Assembly: GCA_008729055.1 (NCBI GenBank)
Contig: SDUX01000004.1
Span: 5,410,559-5,474,558 of the forward strand
From: Pyropia haitanensis
Lineage: Eukaryota > Rhodophyta > Bangiophyceae > Bangiales > Bangiaceae
Direction: 5' to 3'
Length of the DNA: 64,000 bases
Of this stretch, positions 35,901 to 44,356 are shown one piece after another. The position numbers were made by a program, and so were the translations under genes. A model generated the notes under the pieces. The model made no database searches, was not told where the DNA came from, and worked only from the letters and a program-made list of their open reading frames with translations. How positions within the stretch are numbered: position 1 is the first letter of the stretch; the number at the start of each line of letters is the position of its first letter.

Positions 35901-37671
35901 ATATGGGGGCCGCCGCGCTGAGTGGGTGCCTACCTGGGGGGGGAGGAGGCGGTGGAGGGGTGGCTGTAGGCGCGGGTGGCCTGGCGTGGGGTGGAGGCAC
36001 CACGCTGCCGCCATCCGCGCCGCCCTCGTCCTCGTCCACGTCTGCAGCACCGGGGATAACGACCGTCGCGGACCTGCGCCGCGCGTCGGCGCTGCTCGCC
36101 GCCGCCGAGGCCGGCGGCTCTGCCGAGGCGGCGTGCAACCGCGGCCTCTTGCTGTGGCGGGCCGCGACGCTCGCGGCGGTGCCGCCGCCGCTCGGCGGCG
36201 GTGCCGCCGCCGGCGGCGGGCCCGGCGGTGGGGGTGGCGCCGCCGGCGGAGCCGACGCCGCACCCGATACGGCCATCGGGCCGCCGTGGGGCGGGCGCCG
36301 CCGGCTACGCGGCGCGATGGCGGCGGCCGCGGCGCGCGGCGTGGCCGTCGGTGGCGGCGGTGGCAAGACCGCGGCGGCCGCGGCGGCAGCGGCCGCGGCG
36401 GCCGCAGCGGCGGCCGCGGCGGCCGCAGCCGCGGCGGCGGGTGGCGGTGGTGGCGGCGGTGGTGGCGGCGGCGGCGGGTGCCCGCCGCTCGACCCGCACC
36501 TCGACGGCTGGTCACCGCAGCGGCTGCTGTCCGCGGTGCTGCCGCTGGTGCTCGAGGGGGGGGGGGGGGGAGGCGGGTGGGCGACGGGGGGGACGCCGAC
36601 GCTGCCGCCGCGCGGGCGCTGGTGCTCGCACGTGCCGCTGCCGCGGCAGCCGAGGGCGGCGGCGGCGGCGGCGGCGGGCCTGCCGGCGGTGGCCCTGGCG
36701 GCGCGGCCGGCGTTGGCAGCGGCGACGGCGGCGGGGGCGCTCCCCCCAGCGCGCCCGGCAGCCCCCCCAGCCTCGACGCCAAAGTCCTGGCGCACGTCCG
36801 CGCGGCGGCCAGCCACGGCAGCACCCGCGCGCTCTACATTGAAGGCCTCTGCTACGCCCACGGCGTCGGCGTCAGCCGCCACGTCTGGCAGGCATTCGAG
36901 CGGTTTGCGCTCGCCGCCGCCCGCGGCCTGCCCGCCGCCGACGCGGCGCTGGGCGCGGCGTACGCGGCGGGCGCGGGCGCGGCGCCGTCGCGGCCGCGTG
37001 CCGCGAAGCACCTGGCCGCCGCGGCGGCGGGGGGGGAGGTGGCCGCCGCCGTGGCGGTCGGCGAGGCGTACCGGGATGGGGTGGGCGTCGCGGCGGATGC
37101 GGACGTCGCGGCGCGGTACTTTGGGGCGGCCGCGGGGGGGGGGAGCGTCGTCGGGCTGCGGTGCCTGGGGTGTTTGTTGGTGGATGGGGCGCGCAGGGGG
37201 GGGGGCGGGGGGGGGGCGGAGGGGGGGGGAGGATTGGGGGGGGGGGGGGGGGGGGTGGCACCACCGCGGCCGCCGCGGCGGCGTCGGCCTGCGCGGCTGG
37301 GGCGGCGGCGGCTGGGGGATGGGCGGCACCCGCGGCGGCACGACCAGCGCCACCCCCACCACCCGCCCGTCGGCCACCGGCGACTCCCCCCCCCCCCCGC
37401 CACCACCGACTGGCGCGCCGCCGACGTCCGCGTCGGCGTCGCGTGCCTCGCCGAGGCCGCCCGCCGCGGCGACGCGCCCGCCGCGGCGGCGGTGGCGGCG
37501 GTGCTCGCGGCGGGCGCACCGCCGGCGGTGCGGCGGTCGCGGCCGGCGGCGCGCGCCTGGGCCGCGCACGCCGCGGCACTCGAGGCGGGGGGGGGGGGGG
37601 GCGGCCACGGCTACGGCCGCGGCGTCGGTGGGGGGGGGGGGGCGAGGGGGAGGGGGGAGAGACCCCAGTAG
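31531..37671 (+). CDS. TKL-like pseudokinase with C-terminal Sel1-like repeats (composite of several frames)
   Basis: Coding-like sequence runs across all three plus frames, changing mostly at or near homopolymer tracts (about 31,672; 32,170; 32,465; 33,217; 34,303; 34,935; 36,556; 37,200). The N-terminal part has helical segments (GSLVSLDEYLLGG; LLRLRAAVPAVRLAGDAG; LRHLPPELVVALAAAADAV). The kinase fold begins at about 33,030 (GVGATVL, then VAVRLLP), continues with LRHPHLVAVLG, IHVVEEYVGGGTLADALAD and DIAAGLAYLHAAEPPLCHQA, and ends with YVAPEVARHD, TDVWSLGMLLYRLYTGHPPF. Catalytic positions are lost: VAVK Lys is Arg (33087-33089), the HRD Asp is Ala (33512-33514), and DFG reads RPA (33578-33586). 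After a spacer, Sel1-like repeats follow at 35,740-36,180 and 36,780-37,560 (ALYIEGLCYAHGVGVSRHVW; AVAVGEAYRDGVGVAADADV AARYFGAAA). Poly-Gly and poly-Ala inserts interrupt the domains. The start at 31531 is the first plausible ATG and is uncertain. A signalling scaffold role is inferred. Confidence 0.6.
31841..31933. repeat. (GGGGGT)n hexanucleotide tract
   Basis: About fifteen GGGGGT or close variants, then GGT units. In frame it encodes poly-Gly in the N-terminal part of the pseudokinase. Regularly spaced G runs make it a strong G-quadruplex candidate. Confidence 0.95.
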
Positions 37672-37956
37672 GGGGGAGGGGAGGGGGTGGGGGGGGGTGG
37701 GAGGCGGCGATGGCGGTGGGGGGGGGGGGAGGAGGCGGGGGGAGGGGGGGGGGGGGGGAGCGCACTGCTGGGGGGGAAGGCGCACCTCGGCAGGGGGCGG
37801 GCGGCCGCCTGCGGCGGCTGCTGCACTGGTGAGGGGCGGCGCCCTGGGGGGGGCCGCGCGGGGGGGAGCCGGGACGGGTGCGTGGACGGCGGGCTGGCCT
37901 CGCCCGCCGCGCTCCGTGTCTAAAAACCTGACGACAAAACCGACCGCGCCGGCCGC

Positions 37957-38689
37957 CGCGCTGCGCGGTCAAACCCGTGACCCCGCCGTGGCGGGTGAAG
38001 GGCCTCAGAGAGGCCGTGGGGCGAGTGCTGTGTCGCACGCAGCCGCGCAGGGAGTGCAGTTTTAGCACTCCAATGATCGCGGTTTGTGCGAAACCGTGCA
38101 GTCTAGCACCCGACAGCGGTCGGACGCCTCGGCCCTCACCGTGGGCTTGTGAAATAATTTGGGTCATGAATTCGTTCAAGTCACGTGCTGTTGTTGGCGG
38201 GGGCGCGATCTGGAGGCCGGGGGCTGTGGACAGTTGGACTGAGGTCGCATCGGCCGCACTCAAATACCGCTACGAGAGCCCCAAGTCGGGGTCCGTCCTC
38301 CCAAGTCCCGTCTCGCGGCTGTGTGCCGACGTGGGACGATCGCGGCCGGCAGTGCTAAACTTGCACTGTTTGCAAGACTCCACTGCACAAACTGCACGAA
38401 ACCGTGCAGTGTTTGCGCTTTATAGCTCCCAATGTGGAGCCGCACTGTGTCCGGTGACCACGTCTTCGACGACCAGGTCGTCGTCCACCACCTCCATCAG
38501 TATGAGCAAAAAAAGCGCTTCGCACACTGTGCAAATTGACCTCTACGCGCGTGTGCGGCGGTGTACAAAAAAAAGGCGGTCCGTGGGGGCTCACGGGGCG
38601 ATTCGCACGACCCCGCGCGGATTCGCACTCGCTCAGCGTGGCCCAAATCAGCTCTCGTCGGGATCACGGGTTTGACCGCGCAGCGCCGT
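37957..38689. mobile_element. MITE-like element with inverted ends and internal dyads
   Basis: GCGCTGCGCGGTCAAACCCG at the left end (37957-37983) recurs as its reverse complement at the right end (38662-38689), with weaker matching extending about 10 bp further. The 730-bp interior is less GC-rich. It repeats a dyad, CTGCACG-AAAC-CGTGCAG in its best form at about 38,389, with a partial copy (CGAAACCGTGCAG) at about 38,090. There is no coding capacity. The left end lies about 290 bp past the pseudokinase stop and the right end about 310 bp past the RING gene stop, so it sits between convergent genes. Confidence 0.45.
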
Positions 38690-39002
38690 GGCCGCCCCCA
38701 TCCCCTCCCCCCCCCCTACGCGGCGGCGTCTGCGCGACCGCGTCGTTGGTCGTCGCACGTGATGCGGCCGCTCCCCCCACCCATGGCGGTGGCCGCCGCC
38801 CGCGCGGCGGCCGCGCCGCCGCCGCCGCCGGCTCGGCGGCCAGCACCGCGGCGGGCCGCCGCCGACCGCGGCCGCCGGCCGCTGCCCGCCCCCGTCCAAA
38901 ACGACTGGGACCGCCGCGCCGGGCGCCGCGCCGCGGCCACCCCCCGCCCCGCCGCGCCCGCCGCCGCCACCGCCGCCACCGCCGCCGCCCGCTGCGCGGT
39001 TT

Positions 39003-40174
39003 TCACGACCACGGCCGCAGGGGCGGCAGGGGCGGCAGCCACGCCGCCGCCGCCGTGGCCGGCGGGAAGAGCAGCGCCCGCCACGGGGCGTCCGCGTCGG
39101 CGTCGGCGGCAACGGCGGCGGCGGCGGCGGCGGCGGCAGCGTCGGTGGCGGCGGCGGCGGCGGCGGCGGCGGGCGGTGGTGGCGGCGGCAGCGCCTGGGG
39201 GGGGGAGAGGGGGGGCGGTCGCACCGGCTGCCGCAGCAGCGAGGGTAACAACGGCAGCGGCGGCGGGAGTGGCGGTACCGGCGGCGGGGACCGCGGCGGC
39301 GGCGGCGGGCGCGCGCGCGGGCGCGCGCGTGGTGGGGCGGCCGCCGCGGCGTCGGTGGTGGTGGCGGCGGCGAGCGCCGCGCGCAACGACGCCACCTCGG
39401 CCTGCGCGGACCGCAGCGACGCGCGGAGCGCCGCCACCTCTGTGGCCCTGCCGGCCGCCGCCGCCGCGGCGGCCGCCGCCGCCGCCGCCGCGGCGGACGG
39501 CGACGCAGGGGCGCGCGCTACCCGTGGCGGCGTCACTGGCGGCGACGCGGCGCCGTCCCCTCCCCCCCCCACCGACGACGCCGGCGACGCCCCCCCCCCC
39601 CCGGCCGCCACGCACAGGCGCCGTGGCACGCCGTACAGCCGGCGCACGTCGGTCGGGCGGGCGGGTAGCTTGCACGTCGGGCACCCACCGCGGCGGCGGG
39701 CGCGGAGCCACCGCCGGACGCACGCCTCGCCAAAGAGGTGGCCGCACGCGAGGCACACCAGCCGGTGCGGGCCGTCGGCGGTCCAGGCGTCCAGGCAGAT
39801 GGGGCACTGGGCGGCGTCGTCCTCGTCCGTGTCGGCCGCGTCGGCGGTGCGGGGCGGCGGCGGGGCGGGGGGGGCGGTGACCTCGTCACGCTGGCGGTGG
39901 GGCGGGGGGGCGGGGCGCGCGTCCCGTCGGCGTGGGCGGCGCCGTCTTGGCGCAACGACCGCGCGTGGCGGTCGCGGTGGGCGGGTTGCGCACGTGTTCC
40001 GGCAACGACCGAGGCGCCGCGGCGCCCGCGGGGGTGGGCGCTGTCCACCCGGGCGGCTGCCGCCCGGTCGAGCGGCGCCGCCCGCTCGGGGCCGCCGCCA
40101 AAGGCGCGTGTCCGCACGAGCCGTGGGCCATCGTGCCCCGGTGCTTGCGGCCACGTGGAAGATGGCTGCATCAT
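39003..40174 (-). CDS. RFWD3-like RING finger protein
   Basis: Two adjacent ATGs at 40174 and 40171 open a frame (MMQPSSTWPQAPGHDGPRLV) that must shift by one base in a G/C-rich run before about 39,890 to enter the RING frame. An intron is also possible. The RING (39806-39672) has C-x2-C-x16-C-x-H-x4-C-x13-C-x2-C spacing. It contains CGHLFGEACVRRWL and DGPHRL, a combination diagnostic of RFWD3, the E3 ligase of replication-stress and crosslink repair. The missing zinc ligand after CGHLFG is normal for that family. LYGVPRRLC follows, as in RFWD3, then an Ala-rich heptad coiled coil (TEVAALRASLRSAQAEVASL) and a Pro/Ala-rich tail to a stop at 39003. An acidic stretch (DAADTDEDDAA) precedes the RING. 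The WD40 propeller expected after the coiled coil is not visible downstream, so the gene is either truncated or a divergent short form. Confidence 0.7.
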
Positions 40175-40217
40175 CCCGACAACAAGGTATATAGAAAGAC
40201 ACGTTCCGTTTTGGATC

Positions 40218-40308
40218 AGGTATACACCCCCCACACGGGCTGAAATCGCAGATGGTGTATACCGCTCTCAGATGGTCTCAGAGGCGGTAGTGCCAGAGGT
40301 GTATACCT
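40218..40308. promoter_or_regulatory. Repeated GTATAC dyad sites upstream of the RING gene
   Basis: AGGTATACACC (40218-40228), GGTGTATACC (40254-40263) and GGTGTATACCT (40298-40308) lie within 91 bp. The first and third are perfect inverted copies. They start 44 bp upstream of the RING ATG. They could be binding sites for a dimeric factor or the ends of a very small repeat. Confidence 0.45.
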
Positions 40309-40518
40309 GCTCCACGGCCTGGAAGTGACCCACCGTGAGCCACACATTTTCGAATTGGGCATGACCTGTGGGCCGGGGAGGCGTGACGCAGGTAGTGTTG
40401 TGCATCTGTCCGCCACGTATGGAAATTTCCTTGACATGTCAAGCACCCCTCCGCACGACCCCGTGAGGCACGATTTCCTGACATTTCCTTTCTTTCCCTT
40501 TCTTTCCGACACGTGGCG

Positions 40519-40543
40519 TTTGGCGCGGAATGACGTTTAAAAG
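40519..40543 (+). promoter_or_regulatory. E2F-consensus site followed by a TATA-like box
   Basis: TTTGGCGCG (40519-40527) matches the E2F consensus TTTSGCGCS. GACGTTTAAAAGG follows directly. Its orientation suits plus-strand transcription toward 40,735; a bidirectional role for the RING gene is possible. Confidence 0.35.
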
Positions 40544-40734
40544 GCGGCGGCAGTACGCGAAGTCCGCCCAGCGCGCTGGTCGGAACGGCGCCGACTTGCC
40601 GTGCTGGTCGGACGCACCGCATCCGACCAGCTTCTCGCAGAGGCTGCCCACGCCTGCGAGGAGCCGCCCACGACGGCAAAGCTGACGTCAACGTGACCCT
40701 TCATCCTGTACGAGCACCCCCATAGCAGCGACCG

Positions 40735-41070
40735 GTGTACCGCTTTGTGAAGGTGATCGTTCGAGATGGCCGGAGGACTCTGACCTGCGGTGCTGACGCG
40801 TGCGTGTACTCCCTTTATGACAACATCACTCGTATGGAGGGCCACCTACGCCATTGCGAGCATGCATTATCTCAGTTTCCGGACATGCTGGCGGCGATCG
40901 GGAGGTCGCGTGCATCTGGCTCGACCGGCGGGCAATCCCTGGAGGGGAGGGTGGGGCGGGGGGTGGGCGGGGGTGGGGTGAAGGGGGTTGCGGGGGTGGC
41001 GCAGAGGATACCCGTGGGGGCCGCATGCGACCGCGGGGCGTCGGACGAGGGGGGGGAGGGGGACGGGTGA
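40735..41070 (+). pseudogene. BED-type zinc-finger fragment, transposase-like
   Basis: An open frame without ATG, preceded by an in-frame stop at 40723, encodes YRFVKVIVRDGRRTLTC, then a short C-x4-C pair, NITRMEGHLRHCEHA and FPDMLAAIG. The order Cys pair, then N-x-x-R-M-x-x-HL-x-x-C is the signature of BED fingers at the N-terminus of hAT-type transposases and related domesticated proteins. After about residue 60 the sequence becomes Gly-rich and loses resemblance. No DDE catalytic domain is seen nearby, so I call it a remnant. It could also be an exon of a host BED protein. Confidence 0.35.
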
Positions 41071-41539
41071 GGAGGCAGGCACCGGGCATGTGGGTGAAGT
41101 CAGGTCACCACCGGGGAGGGACGGGGGGGGGGGCGGGGCGCACCGTGGATGGGCGTCGCCATGGAAGGAGGGGGGGCGGACGTCCCCGACTCAGCCACCG
41201 CCGTGAGAGCCGGCGATCAGACGAAAATACTCCACAAGTTCTCTCGAACGCTGCTGGTAGTTCTTGACAGTGGAGGCCTGACGCCCTCTCCAAGCTGCTC
41301 TCTTTCCCCTCTGTCTTGGAAAGCGACAGGAATGACAGGAGAAACAATTTCCGTCAGACAGATTGCACGACACTAGACGCAGGCGGCCCCGATGGCCGTC
41401 GCGGCCTCTGCCCCGGCAATCCGTCTGACAGCTGGACAGCTGGGGGCGGGTGCACACAGGTCGGGATCCCGGAGGGCGGGTGCACTCGGATTGTCCTCGG
41501 GCGGGCAATTAATTATGGGCCGTCGGCATCCGCCGCCTC
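41071..41539. other. Intergenic, nothing recognised
   Basis: A short, partly AT-richer stretch between the BED-like fragment and repeat copy B. No domain or signal is seen. Confidence 0.45.
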
Positions 41540-41829
41540 CGATGCTGGTGCGGCGTGCGACGTACCGCCACGGCCGCCGCCGCCGCCGCCGCCGCCCCCG
41601 CGGCCGCCCGCCGGCGTCGCCGCCGACCCCGCCGCCCGCCGCCCCCGCCGCGGCCGTCGCCGCCCCCGCCGCCGCCCGCGACCGCCGCCGCCGCGGCCGC
41701 CACGGCTGCTGCGGCGGGCGGCCACGGCCTCCGCCGCCGCCGTCGCCGCCGCCCCCGCCGCGGCCGTCGCTGCCGCCGCCGCCGCCGCCACCGCCGCCGC
41801 CGCCCCCGCGGCCGCCCGCCGCCCGCCGC

Positions 41830-41860
<31 letters not shown>

Positions 41861-44205
41861 GGCTGCCGCGGCGGGCGGCCGCGGCCGCCCGCCGCCACCG
41901 CCGCCGCCGCCCCCGCCGCGGCCGTCGCCGCCCCCGCCGCCGCCCGCGACCGCCGCCGCCGCGGCCGCCGCGGCTGCCGCGGCGGGCGGCCGCGGCCGCC
42001 CGCCACCGCCGCCGCCGTGGCCGCCGCCGCTGCCGCTGCCGCCGCCGCCGCCCGCCGCCACGGCCGCCGCCACGGCCGCCGCCGCCCCCGCGGCCGCCCG
42101 CCGCCGCCGCCGCCACCTCTGCCCCCCCCGCTGCGGGCTGCTGCCGCCCGGGCTGCCGCTGCCGCCGCCGCCGTTGCTGCCGGCCGCCGGCCGCCTGCCT
42201 GGTCGGCCGCCGGCCGCCTGCCGCCCAGGCTGCCGCCCCGGCCGCCGCCGCCGCGGCCGCCGCCGCCGCATCCGCCGGTTGGCTGCCGTCGCGGCTGACG
42301 CTGCCGCCACCGCCGCTGCCGCCGGTCGCCGCCCTGGCTGGGGGCGGCCGCCCCCGCCGGCCGGCTGCCGGTCCGGCCCCCGGCCGCCGCCGCAGCCGCC
42401 AGCTACCGCCGCCGGCATGCTGCCGCCGCTGGCGGGCTGCCGCCGCCGGCGGCCTGCCTGGCCGGCCGCCGGCCGCCTGCTGCCCGGGCTGCCGCCCCGG
42501 CCGCCGCCCCCGCCGCCGCCGCCCCCACCGGGTTGCTGCCGCCCGGCTGCCGCTGCCGCCGCCGCCTTTGCTGCCGGCAGCCGCCAGCAGGCTGCCGCCG
42601 CCAGCGGGCTGCCGCCGCGTGCCTTTTGCCGCCAATCGCGGGCTACCATTGTCGGCCAGCTGCCCGGCCGGCCGCTCGCCGGCTGCCGCCCCGGCCGCCG
42701 TCACCATCGCCGCCGCCCCTGCCGGTTGGCTAACGTTCCAGCTGCCGCTGCCGCCTTCGCTGTCGCTGCCGGCCGCCGCCGATCCGCCCGCCACGGCAGC
42801 GCCGGCCGCCGCCGTCGCCCTTCGCCACCGCTGCCCCCGCTGTCTCTGCCGCCACCGCTCGCCATCGCCGCAGCCGCGGCCCCCGCCGCCGCAGTGGCGG
42901 CTGGCGCCGCCGCCCCCGCCCTCGCCGCGGCGGCAATGGCTGTCGCCGCCGCCCCCTGCCGCCGCTGCCTCCGTGGCGGCAGCGGCCGCCGCCGTGCGGG
43001 GGGAGGGGTGACCAGGCACGCTGCTTGCACGCAGAGGTATTTGAGAAAACTTATATACCGCGAATATTCGATGTGGACACAAAAGTACACGCACCTCAGA
43101 CTTAACACACATCACTCGGCCTGTTTGGCGAATCAAGTGTCTCGTACGTCTGTTCTGATAGGCTGTCACACTGTCTGAACTGCGACTCTGTAGCAATCAA
43201 TACTACTCATAATCTTGCTTGACATGAGAGTACCAACTTAGGAAATACACCTATCCTGGTCAACGACTTGCACCTGGCAACTCCCAACTGCTGAAGCGCC
43301 GGCGCCCGACGCCCCCGTCCACCCCGCCTGGTCGCCCGCTTCTCCACTTCCTGACCACCCAGCAGGCCAGGTGGATACATAAGCCTTATTCACTTGCTCT
43401 ATCCAGTCTTGAGTGCGAGTCTGCCGATATCTGCGAGAGCACAGCCCCGAACGACCACATGGAGGGGCGCCATGTCTTCACCATTCCCCCTGGGTTCCGT
43501 AGCTCAGCGGCGTCTGCGATGGTGAAACACTGTTTTCTATGGCTCTTTGGACATCCTGACATTTGTAATCCTGCAGAACGCAATCGTTTGTTCAGACAGT
43601 GCAAGAAAGTGCCTCCCGTCCGTTTCTTTGTCATCCGCTGTACAGTATGGGCCTGAATATAGAGTGCATGAGAGCCATACCGTGGGAAGAGGTAGTCATA
43701 TCTGGGTAACATGATCACGCTGAACCTATTGGTGCACACATCTGGCGTCGTGCACCCGTACGGCCGACAGGAATGTCGAGAGGCTGGGTGGCAGAAGCGC
43801 TATAGGCGCCCGCTCCGAGCGCTTTTGAGCATAATGGGTCTACCTTAATTAATGAACGCTAAGACCAGAGGTACCTGTTGGCCACTGAGCCGTAAACATG
43901 CAAAGAAAGCACTCTGCAGTTCACTCATTGGTGACTGACTCACTGCTGATACGGTGGTATGCACTGCGGCGCAGCTGGTTGCGCCGACAGCGCAGTTGAG
44001 AGTGCAAAAAGCTATGGAGGTATCTGAATACACTGTCTAGATCTGATGGATGTAGTTTTTGAAGGATGAGAGCGCTGTGGGGCGTTGGAAGGCCTATCAC
44101 GCCTACCTGTCCAGAATGGACATTTTGGGGGCCCATATGACCCACTTCTCGACGTTTGCGACACTTTCTGAGCACAAACTCGTGCTCAGCGTCATCGAAT
44201 TAGTC
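41540..44205 (-). mobile_element. Dispersed repeat family, copy B (inverted, longest)
   Basis: On the minus strand this copy starts at about 44,205 with the same head hairpin as copy A (CTGAGCAC..GTGCTCAG). It continues through TCAAAAACTACATCCATCAG and keeps about 650 bp (43,390-44,040) that copy A lacks. It then matches the CCAGG/GCGGGCGACC middle (43,270-43,385) and enters a 1.5-kb GGC core at about 43,030. Both strands of the core are open for over 500 codons. Short non-repetitive ends of those frames resemble the corresponding frames in copy A on both strands, as expected for DNA similarity rather than protein constraint. Confidence 0.65.
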
Positions 44206-44356
44206 TGCTGGAAACAGCATGAGAAATTTTTGCTTCACTTTCTGAAACGCGTTGTAGCGGCGTGTGACGCATTGCACCGAGGTGTGTGTGGGGCAGCGTC
44301 ACGACGTGCAACACGAGCCAAGGACTAGTTCACCAACTTTTCTGAAGCATGCTCAA
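44206..44356. other. Spacer between head-to-head repeat copies B and C
   Basis: About 150 bp of moderate GC separating the heads of the two divergent copies. No gene; contains short dyads such as GCAGCGTCACGACGTGCAAC. Confidence 0.5.

Noticed and set aside
43494..43570. CCGTAGCTCAGCGGCG looks like a tRNA A-box
   Set aside because: The sequence lies inside repeat copy B and no T-arm or acceptor pairing follows.
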